Below are positions 1-10,257 of a DNA stretch of 64,000 nucleotides, piece by piece (position 1 is the first letter of the stretch; each line of letters opens with the position of its first letter). This stretch comes from Arabidopsis thaliana (lineage: Eukaryota > Streptophyta > Magnoliopsida > Brassicales > Brassicaceae), in contig NC_003071.7 of NCBI RefSeq assembly GCF_000001735.4, positions 15,971,443 to 16,035,442 on the forward strand. The letters run 5' to 3'. The position numbers and the translations under genes were made by a program. A model generated the notes under the pieces. The model worked only from the letters and a program-made list of their open reading frames with translations. It did not search any database and was not told where the DNA came from.

Positions 1-878
1 ATCCAATTTATTAACAAAATTTTATAACTTATAGTATCAAAAATAGTAAGACTCATATTAGACCAATATATATTAATGCCTACCTACCTTTGACCTTAGG
101 AGAAAGTATGAATAATTAACATGTATCCAGGAATGGCATTGTAGAAAATACTATTTTACATTACTATTTCATCTAAGGATTGAGATTTCATATGAATTCA
201 ATGATTTATATTTACTGCCAATATTTTTTTATCTTACTAATTTAAACGAAAGAGATATTTTAACTTGAAATAATTAGAAAATAGGTTATAGATCATTCAA
301 ACATAAAATTATTAAACTGTTCAACTATTTCTAAATGATTTATGTTAGCCGTCAGATAATTAACATGGAAAATTCTAGTTTCATCATGATAATACTCCAA
401 CTATATGTGTTAATATGCGTATAAGAGAGAGTATGGCGTAGTATCCAATCATTTCTTAGTATCATGTAGTATTTGGTATATGCCGTATAGTAGTACCCAA
501 TTATTTCTTTGATGGGCAAATGCTAATGACTAATGAGTATTTTGCAAACTCATGATCACTGAAAACATGAGCCTTCGGTCGACGATCAGGTGTCTTAAAT
601 TTGTCTGCTCTTTAATTTTTGTAGGATAAAAAATTGAAAAATTTGAACTTTAGACCATAGAATAGATTATTCCAGCTAGTAATCTAGAATAAGAATGATG
701 TGAAAAACTTGTATTTAGTGGTTGATCATATAACCAAACCAAAGGATGATTACGTTTTCCTTAAACTCTAAAAACATGCAGATTATTGATCTGTCCATCC
801 TAGTTTTAGGTACGGTATTAAATTTAGATAGCTGTTGAAAAAAAACAAAAGTGAAGATATCTAAATCTAGATATGTTG
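1..878. other. Intergenic, distal AUX1 upstream region
   Basis: AT-rich DNA with no supported gene. No ORF in it resembles a protein I know. It lies 5' of the AUX1 core promoter and probably contains distal regulatory sequence, but I recognise no specific element. Confidence 0.5.
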
Positions 879-1123
879 GAGCAAATCCAGTAGTGGATTC
901 TAAGCAAAGTTTCTAACCTATAATAATAATAATAAAATAATAAATAATATTATTTAATTAAGATAGTTTATAAGGAAATGTGAGAGAGTTTCTAATTCAA
1001 GAGATTTTGAAGACTCTTCTAACTATTTTTAGAAACTTTTCAAATTAAATAATATTATTTCTTATTTTATTATTATTTTAGTAGATTAGAAACTATGGTT
1101 AGAAACCACCATTGAGTATGCTC
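879..1123. mobile_element. MITE-like foldback element in the AUX1 promoter
   Basis: The two ends are long imperfect inverted repeats. The left arm (about 879-959) opens GAGCAAATCC and runs through an (AAT)n tract to AATATTATTTAATT. The right arm (about 1044-1123) is its reverse complement with scattered mismatches and closes TATGCTC. The arms are about 80 bp each with a roughly 80-bp spacer, giving 245 bp in total and no coding capacity. This is the architecture of a small non-autonomous DNA transposon. I could not find a convincing target-site duplication, so the outer limits may be off by a few bases. It sits about 400 bp upstream of the AUX1 TATA box. Confidence 0.7.
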
Positions 1124-1518
1124 TTAATTTATATCCTATAACAAGTCAATAAATCGTCAAACATTAATACGTTGCATTATTTGTTTGTCATCATATCTTA
1201 AATATTTCGAATTAAATGATACGTTTTCGTCACACAACTAATGCTTTTTAGTAGATGAAATATAGTAAAATACGATTTTATGTATTTTGAACCCATGTGG
1301 CGTTATGTTTTAATTTATTATTGGATAGTAGAAGAAGCCGGAAATTCTGGATGTCAAATAGTCACATTAATATTCAATGCGAAAACGTAAAAAAAAGTAA
1401 GATGCTACCGTTACCTAAACAAAAGTTAATGGTGTGATTTTACAGCACCTGTTTAATATTTTTAAAATTACATAAAAAAACCAAAGAGAAGTAAGAAAAA
1501 ATGAAAAAGAGAGATTGG

Positions 1519-1527
1519 TATATAAAA
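1519..1527 (+). promoter_or_regulatory. AUX1: Probable TATA box of AUX1
   Basis: TATATAAAA followed by AGG. A start site about 30 bp downstream would give a leader of roughly 500 nt rich in CT tracts, typical of plant genes. The next in-frame gene start is the AUX1 ATG at 2051. Confidence 0.6.
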
Positions 1528-1663
1528 AGGAGGAGTAGGGGGTGAAGCCCGAAGCATCTTATAGTATTTTTAGCTTCATTCCTTCTTTTGCTCTGATCAA
1601 AGTCTTCTCCTTCCCTTCTCTCTCTCTTTCCTCCTCTGCACATTTCTGGGTTCTTCTCTTCTT

Positions 1664-1681
1664 ATGCTCTGTTTCTTTTAA
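1664..1681 (+). other. Short upstream ORF 1 in AUX1 leader
   Basis: ATG CTC TGT TTC TTT TAA, five sense codons, lies in the presumed 5' leader of AUX1. It stops well before the main ATG. Whether it is translated is not known from sequence. Confidence 0.4.
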
Positions 1682-1822
1682 GACACAGAAGAAACAGTAC
1701 AGAGTTGAGATTTTCTTAAACAAAAGTGAAAAGAGAAGAAACAAGTGACAGCTCAAACGGACAAAAACCACTCTTGGGTCTTTCTTGCTTCTGATTCTTT
1801 CTCTTCTCTAATAGAAGAAAAC

Positions 1823-2033
1823 GTAAGTCACTCTCTCTACTCTCTTTTTTCACACTGAAGAAGAGAAAAAACGTGAACAAAGAACTGTCAATTCTCTTTC
1901 CCTCTCTGTTTTATCTTCTTGAATTCTCCAAGATTGAGATCTCTCTCAGTCTCTTATGTGCTCTGTTTTCTCCTCTCTGTTTTCACTTAGTTACTAAACA
2001 CAATCGATTCTTTCGCTCTGTTTTATTTCTCAG
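1823..2033 (+). other. Possible 5' UTR intron of AUX1
   Basis: A good donor (AAC|GTAAGT) at 1823 and a pyrimidine-rich acceptor (TTATTTCTCAG) ending at 2033 would remove 211 nt just before the AUX1 ATG. The same stretch contains an upstream ORF at 1956-1997 (ATG TGC ... TAC TAA, 13 sense codons), so splicing would decide whether the message carries it. This is inferred from splice-site quality only. Confidence 0.45.
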
Positions 2034-2050
2034 ATCTAGAAGCTAAAAAA

Positions 2051-5000
2051 ATGTCGGAAGGAGTAGAAGCGATAGTAGCAAATGACAACGGAACAGATCA
2101 GGTAAACGGAAACCGTACCGGGAAAGATAACGAAGAACACGACGGCTCCACCGGTTCTAACCTAAGCAATTTCCTATGGCACGGTGGCTCTGTCTGGGAC
2201 GCTTGGTTCAGCTGCGCATCTAACCAAGTAAACCAATAAAACCATAAACTAAAGATTCAAAATTTCGGATTTCTCATAGTGAAGAAAGATCTGATTTGTA
2301 GTAATTATCGTTGGTTTCAGGTGGCTCAAGTGTTATTGACATTACCGTACTCGTTTAGTCAACTAGGAATGTTATCAGGAATAGTACTTCAGATCTTCTA
2401 TGGTTTACTAGGAAGCTGGACTGCTTATCTCATCTCTGTTCTCTACGTCGAATACAGAGCTCGTAAAGAAAAAGAAGGCAAAAGCTTCAAAAACCACGTC
2501 ATTCAGGTCCCCTCTTTAAACCCTCTCTCTCTAATCAGAATCACTAAATCATAATTATCTTTCACTAATCTAACACTTTTAAAAATCTCAACAGTGGTTT
2601 GAAGTACTTGATGGATTACTTGGTTCATACTGGAAAGCACTAGGACTCGCATTTAATTGCACTTTCCTCTTGTTTGGATCTGTTATCCAACTCATTGCTT
2701 GTGCCAGGTCTGTTATCTTTTAATCATTCTCTTTATCTTTTTAATCACTCTTTAATGATTAAGAATGGAGGATAATTGAAATATGATTGGTGTTTACTTG
2801 CAGTAACATTTATTACATAAACGATCATCTGGACAAGAGAACATGGACTTACATATTTGGCGCGTGTTGTGCAACCACTGTCTTTATACCGTCGTTTCAC
2901 AATTACCGAATTTGGTCATTCCTTGGCCTTGGAATGACCACTTACACCGCTTGGTACTTAGCCATTGCCTCCATCATCCACGGCCAGGTAATGTTTTAAT
3001 ATATTTCACCAAAAATATATTTCATCACATTATAAAGATCACTACACTGTCGTTTTCATATTTATATGCTTTGCATTGAGGTGACAGTATATGCCTTAAT
3101 TAAAAAGAAGAATAAAAAAAATTCGTATTTTCTCTTTAAGATCAGGGATTATTCTTTGCATCTTAACCCAAATTTGTATTAAAAAGTGTATGTATAATAT
3201 AACTTAGACAAAATTAGCTGTTTAATATTCTCCTAATCAAATTTTTTTTTTGTTGTTTATTTTAGGCGGAAGGTGTGAAACATTCAGGTCCAACAAAGCT
3301 AGTGCTTTATTTTACGGGAGCCACAAATATTTTGTACACCTTTGGAGGTCACGCGGTTACTGTGTAAGTTACTCTTCTTTTGATTTCTTAATGATTATTA
3401 ATTTTGTATCTAATAAAAGATCAATAAATTTTGTCAGACATAGTTGAATTACTATTTAAGTTAAAGCTAAATGGCAGAAAAAGTATATGGTAAATTAAAA
3501 TGGTGCCATATTATTAAATTATGGGTGCTGCTGTATCGTTTCTTCGCCGCTTCTATTGCAGCTTTTGCCGGCAAATAAGGTGTAACTATTATTACAGTCA
3601 TCATGATTGTCATTATTATTTTTAGCAATCCTTAAAATAGTAGTACTAATAAAATAAGCTCTTTTTAAATATAAAATAGAATAACCATTATTATTCCTAT
3701 CCCTATAAAGAATAACAAACACTATTGCTACCAAAGCACTACTACTACTAGTAGGAATAGTACGCTTTTGCGAAATGTCAAATACACCCTTTTTATGCGT
3801 CAATGATTGTTGTGAATCCAATCTTTTACATAGTTAAAGTTTTGGATGAAATTATGAATATTAACAGTAATTTCTAATTTGCAGTGAGATTATGCATGCT
3901 ATGTGGAAACCACAGAAGTTTAAGTACATTTACTTGATGGCGACGTTATACGTGTTCACGCTAACGATTCCGTCAGCTGCCGCCGTTTACTGGGCTTTCG
4001 GAGACGCACTTCTCGACCACTCCAACGCTTTCTCTCTTATGCCCAAGAACGCGTGGCGTGACGCCGCTGTTATCCTCATGCTCATTCATCAGGTATACAC
4101 ATACAACATTTTTGTTCTTTCTTTTTTAAGTAAATTTTGATCATGAGAGATTAATGCAACGTGTTCTTGTTCGTGCAGTTTATAACGTTCGGGTTCGCTT
4201 GTACACCTTTGTACTTTGTGTGGGAGAAAGTGATTGGGATGCATGACACAAAGAGCATTTGCTTAAGGGCTTTGGCTAGATTGCCTGTGGTCATACCTAT
4301 TTGGTTCTTAGCTATTATCTTCCCCTTTTTCGGTCCAATCAATTCCGCTGTCGGTGCTCTTCTTGTTAGCTTCACCGTCTATATCATCCCATCTCTCGCT
4401 CACATGCTCACTTACCGATCTGCCTCCGCTCGTCAGGTATAACATCTTTACTAGCTCACTCTCTTTTAGCGTTTCAAAACTCGAACTTAACCTAAAATAC
4501 ATTGAGTTACCAATAATTTTTTAGAAATGAAATGAAGAGTCGGTGGAGGAATATTATAGTTGGGGGGTAGGGTTGTGAAATTGGAGGGCAAAAACGTCTT
4601 TTGTGGAAGATAGATGGGGTTCAGTGTTCCGTATCTTACGGAAGATAGGATCATCACCCACATTCCTTACTGGCGTCCCCTCCAAATAATATATTATTGA
4701 GTTGGTTTCAGCCATTTCTTTATTTGGTTACATTTAGAAGAAAAAATACAATATCCGGTTAGGTTAGTATTAGTAATTGACCATGACTTCTTTTTCTTTC
4801 TCTCTTTCAAAACAGTGTATATTAAATTTACGTAAGATAAAAGTAGAGGAAAATAGGGGAGAGGAATAGGTAAGAGTCATAATCAGAAATGAAAAGGAGC
4901 TGTACAATAGGGACTCTATGCCTAACATTAATCTAAAGTGAGAGTCTGAGTATGACAAATCACAATCATATCTCTCTCTCTCTCTCTCTATCTCATGGGT

Positions 5001-5350
5001 CAACAAAGCTTTGGATTTTGTCCATTACTATACGACCAAAACTCTAAAACACTTACACACTCTCTATTTCTTTAATGGTTCTCTGATTATTTTTGTGTTT
5101 TGGATCTTTCTTGTAGAATGCGGCGGAGAAGCCACCGTTCTTTATGCCGAGCTGGACGGCGATGTACGTGTTGAATGCTTTCGTGGTGGTTTGGGTTCTT
5201 ATAGTCGGATTTGGGTTCGGTGGATGGGCTAGTGTAACCAACTTTGTTCGTCAAGTCGACACTTTTGGTCTCTTTGCCAAGTGTTACCAATGTAAACCAG
5301 CTGCAGCCGCCGCACATGCCCCGGTCTCCGCTTTACACCACCGTCTTTGA
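2051..5350 (+). CDS. AUX1: AUX1 auxin influx carrier
   Basis: Plasma-membrane H+/auxin symporter of the amino acid/auxin permease (AAAP) family that imports indole-3-acetic acid and drives root gravitropism and polar transport. Eight exons: 2051-2227, 2321-2506, 2595-2707, 2804-2987, 3266-3363, 3885-4092, 4179-4436, 5117-5350. They join in phase to 485 aa, the length known for AUX1. The N-terminus (MSEGVEAIVANDNG) is hydrophilic. It is followed by successive hydrophobic helices beginning VAQVLLTLPYSFSQLGM, about 11 in all. The C-terminus is a soluble tail ending AAAAHAPVSALHHRL. Introns are 87-680 bp; the longest (4437-5116) precedes the last exon. The ATG follows AAAAA and is the first long in-frame start after the CT-rich leader. 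Upstream lie two short uORFs and a possible leader intron. Confidence 0.97.
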
Positions 5351-7196
5351 GAGATCGAGTCAGGGTTCTTCTAATGCGTTTGTGGAGGGTTCTTAAAATT
5401 ATTTGTTCTTCTTTTGTGTTTTGTGTTCGTATACGTGAAGGGAGTAAAAGTCACGAAAATAGTGTACTTTTTACACACCCCTTTAAATGCGTGCTAAGCT
5501 CTTAATTATTTTTTTCTCTTTTGGGGTTTTGTATTTTTGTTTTCACTCCTTAGTTTTTTTTTTAAAATTGAATAGTCGATAATATGTAGTGTGTGATTTC
5601 TTAATTTGGTATTGTTAAAACAATAGGCTAAGAAAATGTATCGTCTTCTCTCCTTTTACTTGTCTTTAGTAACAAAAAACAATTCTTATCTTATACATTT
5701 ATCCTAATTAGACTTATATAAACTATTTTACCATGAACAATATCTTCCGATACTAGATAATTCTTTAGGATCCTATTAGATCTTTTAATTATACAGTTTT
5801 GATCATAGCACAGCGACAATACTACTAAGTTTACATTAAAATTTTGAAATAACACTTTAATTTATTTGGAAAATTTGATTTAACGGCAGGGTGTGTTTAA
5901 AAATTAAATAGGGGAACATGGACAAGTTGGACCGACGGAGCCGGTCATATATCCTATGGGCCACATGGGTGTGGGGAGAGGACGCACGTGGATACTTCGT
6001 CCGAGTCACGTGCCATTATTTACTTGACACTCTTCATCTTCTCTCTGATCAAAAGAATGGATCAGAGGACCGTTCCTGTCCCTCATATTAAATATGGCAT
6101 GTGTTCGTTCCATTCGTACTCAATCGTTTACCCCTTATCATATGCTCTGCTTTCACATGTACTTTGCCCCCAAAGATTATAACTATATATGTAAAATTAT
6201 TAACTAATATTCTCGTTTGAATCCAGAGTCCGATTCTTGTACTTTCCATCTGACTTTTTTTTTGTTGGGGGTCAAAATAAAAAAGAACTTTGCAAAAATG
6301 TTTCTTCTAATAGCATAAAATCGTTAAAGAGAAAAGAAGAAGTGAATGTGAGTCATATTATGCGATATGGAGTAGGACCCTTGGTAACGTTTGGTTAGTG
6401 ACCCTTGGTAACGAGTGGGTTCAAATTGTCAATAAACTATTATGTGGCGAGTGGTGAATCGTCTTTAATTTGTTCTGATTTAGGCCATGTGAGTTTTGCA
6501 ACTACATTTGAGGCTTTTCTTCTTCTTTATATTAGACTTTTTTTTTTTTGTAAAGTGGACTATCTGGATACAAAAAAAATCTCGGCTAACATGGATAAAT
6601 CTAAGATGGTTGTGTTTGTGAAAAGAAAATTGTTTTATAGTAAAATACGGTATGCAATAAAAGTATTTCATAAAATATCTCATACCAATTATTCAAGCAT
6701 GTCTTTTCATAACATTTGACTGGCATCTTTCTCTCCTTTGGCCTTAAATCAATTTTTTGTCATCTTGGATTTCTTTTGAGGTATATAGAGCTGTTTGAAA
6801 ATTTTGATGGCTGAAAATCACTTCACATCTCGATTTCTATATCATCCACTTAACTCGAAGTCAGGAGTAGCCTGAGACGATTAGGTTAAGTTAAGTGGTT
6901 ATATGAATTTGTAACAACATTTAGATCTTTGTTTCCAATCATCAACCAAGTTTGAGAGACCTTAAAAACGTATATACGCACACCACAAAGTGATATGAAT
7001 ATGCTAAATTGTTTCTGTAGACACACAAGACCGTTGAAACGTCCAGATTAATCGCTTACTCCAGTCGAGAATACTTCATAAACATGGGACTAGAATTGTA
7101 CCAACACATAATATTTCTTCATACGAAAGAGAACATAGTCTTAGCATGTTCAGGATTTAGAATACATTGAAGAAACACACATCTTCGTTCATGGCC
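5351..7196. other. Intergenic, AUX1 3' region and spacer
   Basis: Begins with the AUX1 3' UTR (to roughly 5,650) and continues as AT-rich spacer to the 3' end of NAA30, which is transcribed towards it. There are two G-boxes near 5,985-6,012 and a short direct repeat (ACCCTTGGTAACG twice near 6,380-6,415). I see no gene or RNA gene here. Confidence 0.5.
5985..6012. promoter_or_regulatory. Pair of G-box motifs downstream of AUX1
   Basis: Two perfect CACGTG palindromes at 5985-5990 and 6007-6012, spaced 22 bp centre to centre (about two helical turns). They lie in the gap between the convergent AUX1 and NAA30 genes, where no start site is evident. G-boxes bind bZIP and bHLH factors; function here is inference. 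Confidence 0.4.
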
Positions 7197-8703
7197 TTAA
7201 GGTACACGAGGCCTAGGAAAGGTCTCATACTCTTGTTGGGTTTGAACTTGAGAAGGTATTTGAGGTACACGAGGCTTAGGGAACAAGAGCTTCAGGCGAA
7301 AAGCATCCATCCCATTCAAGTAATAGTGGTATAGCCGTTTGGCTCTTATAAACCCGAGTCGCCCATATAGTGCTAATGCTCCTTTGTTACTCACTTCTGC
7401 CTCCAGAGTTACCTTCAGCCATACATCTTTACATTAATTAGATTGCATAACCAGACAACCATACTCTCATGTTGTAATCAGGCTTGATTATGAGGAACTT
7501 GAAGAGCAAATGCCAATCACGAGGTTCTTTTTCCAATCTATTTACTACTGAGATTACAGTTAAGAGATCACACATACAACAGAAAATGATTCGTCGAATA
7601 CGCAATTAGTAAGTGGGAGACAGGGATTTCTTATTTTATATTACTATCAGTTACATTCCAATGCGTGTGACTATAAAGAGTCATGGACTACATACAAGAC
7701 TTATACAACATATGTATACTAAGTGAGAGACTGGGATTTTGATTTCCACTACAAAATTAGTAACTAAACGAATATCGAAAAGTTCCAACTCTTAGGAGTA
7801 TGATTAACTACTTTTATACGTGGAACTAAACTTACACACACAGTTAGCTAAACAATCAAAAGCAATAGGTATACTTGCAATGATTAAAGGCAGCTACATC
7901 ACCTCAGCTATGAAATTCTATTCTAGTAGATAAAAAGGAGGCACTATTTCAGGACATGTAATGGACTTATAACCTTCCGGAAAAGGTGGTTCATAAGGTC
8001 TTATCTACATTTATACTACCAGGAAAGGATATCACTCTAGTGCTACCAAATATCTAAGTTCTCCAAAGTGGGAATAAAGAGAGAAGTGAGAATGCAAGAA
8101 CAGCATACCTCTTCACAGCCTGATTCCATCATCGCTTTTATCGCTCTTGTGACAAGCTCTGAGGCTGTAAAAAAACAATGACAAGTCAGCACACAAAATT
8201 ATCGAACCTTAAGAGAGGCATGTATTTGCAGTAGATCAAACACTACTCCCACAGTCAAAATCTGATTCTGTAAGAAGTTAGGAAGCACTAGCTCAAGTAT
8301 TACCTATGCCTCGGCCACGATATGGTTTAATCACAACCAACATAGCGATGTACCCTCTGAAAGTCTGTCGATGATCCCCCATCTTACAGACTATGGTTCC
8401 TACGCATTTACCTTTGTGAAAGGCCTATTAAAAGAAACAAAACAAATGCTACTCATAAATCCATCAAAACATAAGTATCATGAGGGTAAAGCAACGATAA
8501 TCGAAAGCTGAGTGTCAAAATACCAGGAAGCATAGCTGCGGCCAGAGGTAGACGAAGTACCGGTAAGTAAAGATGGAGTAAGGTTCACTAAGTTCTTGGT
8601 CAACAAGAGACATAATCAATGGCAGATGATGCTCACCAGCATAACTCGTGTACTCAATCTCACCCTCATCGAATTCTTCTTTATCTTCCATCTCTTTCTC
8701 CAT
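7197..8703 (-). CDS. MAK3: N-alpha-acetyltransferase NAA30 (MAK3), NatC catalytic subunit
   Basis: Transfers acetyl from acetyl-CoA to N-terminal Met of proteins starting Met-hydrophobic. Four exons read leftward: 8703-8524, 8424-8304, 8164-8109, 7412-7197, giving 190 aa, the size of the plant enzyme. The GNAT fold spans about residues 20-165. The acetyl-CoA-binding signature RGRGIA falls at residues 96-101, and the family C-terminal stretch [13 protein letters not shown] is present. A Pro-rich tail ends FPRPRVP. The ATG at 8703 opens [15 protein letters not shown], an acidic N-terminus. A donor-like site near 9196 suggests a 5' UTR intron. The leader region just upstream of the ATG contains a fragment of copia reverse transcriptase in opposite orientation. 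The gene is divergent from PSRP4. Confidence 0.93.
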
Positions 8704-8714
8704 TGCAAGAAGTG

Positions 8715-8851
8715 ATCAAGATCCCGAATTGTATACTTACAAAGAGAAATATGAACTTCTGATCAGTTGTTTATACATTGATGATCTTGTTCCTATAGGA
8801 AGTGATGAAACACATAATGCAAAGTTAGAGAATATAAATCATTTTCTGTGA
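8715..8851 (+). mobile_element. Ty1/copia reverse-transcriptase fragment
   Basis: The plus strand encodes a continuous stretch containing LYTYKEKYELLISCLYIDDL followed by VPIGSDE. This has the spacing of the copia RT core: LY, a Lys-containing loop, a hydrophobic strand, Y-[VI]-D-D-L (catalytic Asp pair) and a G-[SN] turn. Only about 45 codons are recognisable, and neither LTRs nor other domains are nearby, so this is a relic. It lies antisense to NAA30, ending about 10 bp upstream of that gene's ATG, so it forms part of the NAA30 leader or leader intron. Confidence 0.65.
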
Positions 8852-9283
8852 ATCGAAGTTGAGTGATTGTTTCAGAATTGAAAGTTCAATGTTTTCATAA
8901 CAAACTCAGATTGCTCAAAGCCTCAAATAAACAGCTGAAGCAGAATCTATAACACTCTACTAAAGCAAACGACTTTGGCTAAAGCGAGCTATAGAAGATT
9001 TGAGAGTTCAGAAAAAAGAGAGCTTACCGATGTTATGTGACAATAGGATTAGTAAAGAATCCTGTGAAGCATAAGAATGAAAAAAACACACACAGATTTT
9101 AAATACCAAGTAATGAGAGATTTAGAAAGAGATGTGATTATAAAAATTGAAACTTTTTAGAAACCCAAGATCAATGAGATGATAAGAATACTTACCAAAA
9201 GTTTGAGCTTTGTGAAATTCGAAGATCAAAAGTTACGATCTGGGTGATATCTGAAGAAAAAAGCTCCGAAGAGAAGACGAAGA

Positions 9284-9315
9284 AGAACAAGAACAAGAAC
9301 AAGAACAAGAACAAG
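9284..9315. repeat. (GAACAA)n microsatellite
   Basis: Five or so tandem copies of the hexamer GAACAA in the presumed 5' leader of NAA30. On the NAA30 strand this is a (TTGTTC)n pyrimidine-rich tract. Confidence 0.8.
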
Positions 9316-9505
9316 GTCGATTACACACGTGACAAGCATGTGTAGGGTTTAGATATATTTGGGCTTTAAAATAAGCCCAATTGAAATTAAAGCCCAAATA
9401 TGAAAAGATAATTAAAAGCCTATCCTAAAATCGTTTTTCTACTCTCACTGCCTTATCTTCTTCTGGATCTTCTTCTTCGAACAAATTCGAAAACAGCACA
9501 CGGCG
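9316..9505. promoter_or_regulatory. Compact divergent promoter between NAA30 and PSRP4
   Basis: The space between the two divergent transcripts carries three GGGCTT/AAGCCC motifs within about 50 bp (TTGGGCTTTAAAATAAGCCC, then AAAGCCCAAAT). These resemble the site II-type elements of plant ribosomal-protein and housekeeping promoters. A CT-rich tract precedes the PSRP4 ATG. No clear TATA box serves either side. The motif identity is established knowledge; shared use by both genes is inference. Confidence 0.5.
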
Positions 9506-10017
9506 ATGGCGTCGCTTATACTCGGAGCTCCTCCGCGAGTCACCGTCGCATTACCTTCCTCACGGTTATCATCTTCTCACTCTGAAACTGCCGGTGTCTC
9601 TCTCTCTTGCTTCACTCATCAATTCTCTCTCTCCACTTCCTCATCCAGCTCAATTCCACTCGGTAATCTCCCTCTCTTATCTAACTCTCTCTTAATTCGT
9701 CAATGGCGTAACTTTTCCGGTGTTCGCAGTGTACTGTGGCAGAGGTGACCGGAAAACAGCTAAAGGAAAGCGTTTCAATCACTCTTTTGGGAATGTAAGT
9801 AATCAAATTTCTCTTTCCGATTTCGTAATTTTACTTTGCAAATTCGCAATTTTGGTTTTGAATTTGGGGTTTATGTAAGCAGGCGAGGCCAAGAAACAAG
9901 AGCAAAGGAAGAGGACCGGAGAGAGTACCGGTTCCTCCAGCACCACCGAGGAAAGATAAGTTTGAGAACGACGAGAAGATCAAAATCGATATCGACGAGT
10001 CTCTCTTCTCTAATTAG
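9506..10017 (+). CDS. PSRP4: Plastid-specific ribosomal protein 4 (bS31/Thx-type)
   Basis: Small basic protein of the chloroplast 30S subunit, related to bacterial Thx (bS31). Three exons: 9506-9662, 9730-9794, 9883-10017, joining in phase to 118 aa. Residues 1 to about 50 form a Ser/Thr-rich transit peptide ([19 protein letters not shown]...). The mature part begins near [20 protein letters not shown], with the basic Thx-like core [18 protein letters not shown], and ends in an acidic tail [10 protein letters not shown]. The first intron must be removed: reading through gives an unrelated tail and a stop at 9748. The gene shares a divergent promoter with NAA30 and is convergent with the next gene. 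Confidence 0.93.
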
Positions 10018-10257
10018 AAATATGAGATTCTTCACTTGTTGTCTCTCACTGTAATTTTAATTTGTTTTTTGAAAAGCTTTGATGCTACGACTCTTTTGTT
10101 GTTAAAAACATCTCCAAAGTTCTCATCTTTTTATGAAAAGTTTGCTTCTTTATGAATCATTGAGTCTTTTACATTGAAAAAGTAAAGCAAACTAAGAACG
10201 AGAATCTATATACTTAGATAGATCAGATGGATGAATCATCTGTCTCTGTTTGGATCT

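Noticed and set aside
6375-6415. Direct repeat of ACCCTTGGTAACG
   Set aside because: Only two 13-bp copies with no surrounding structure; not informative.
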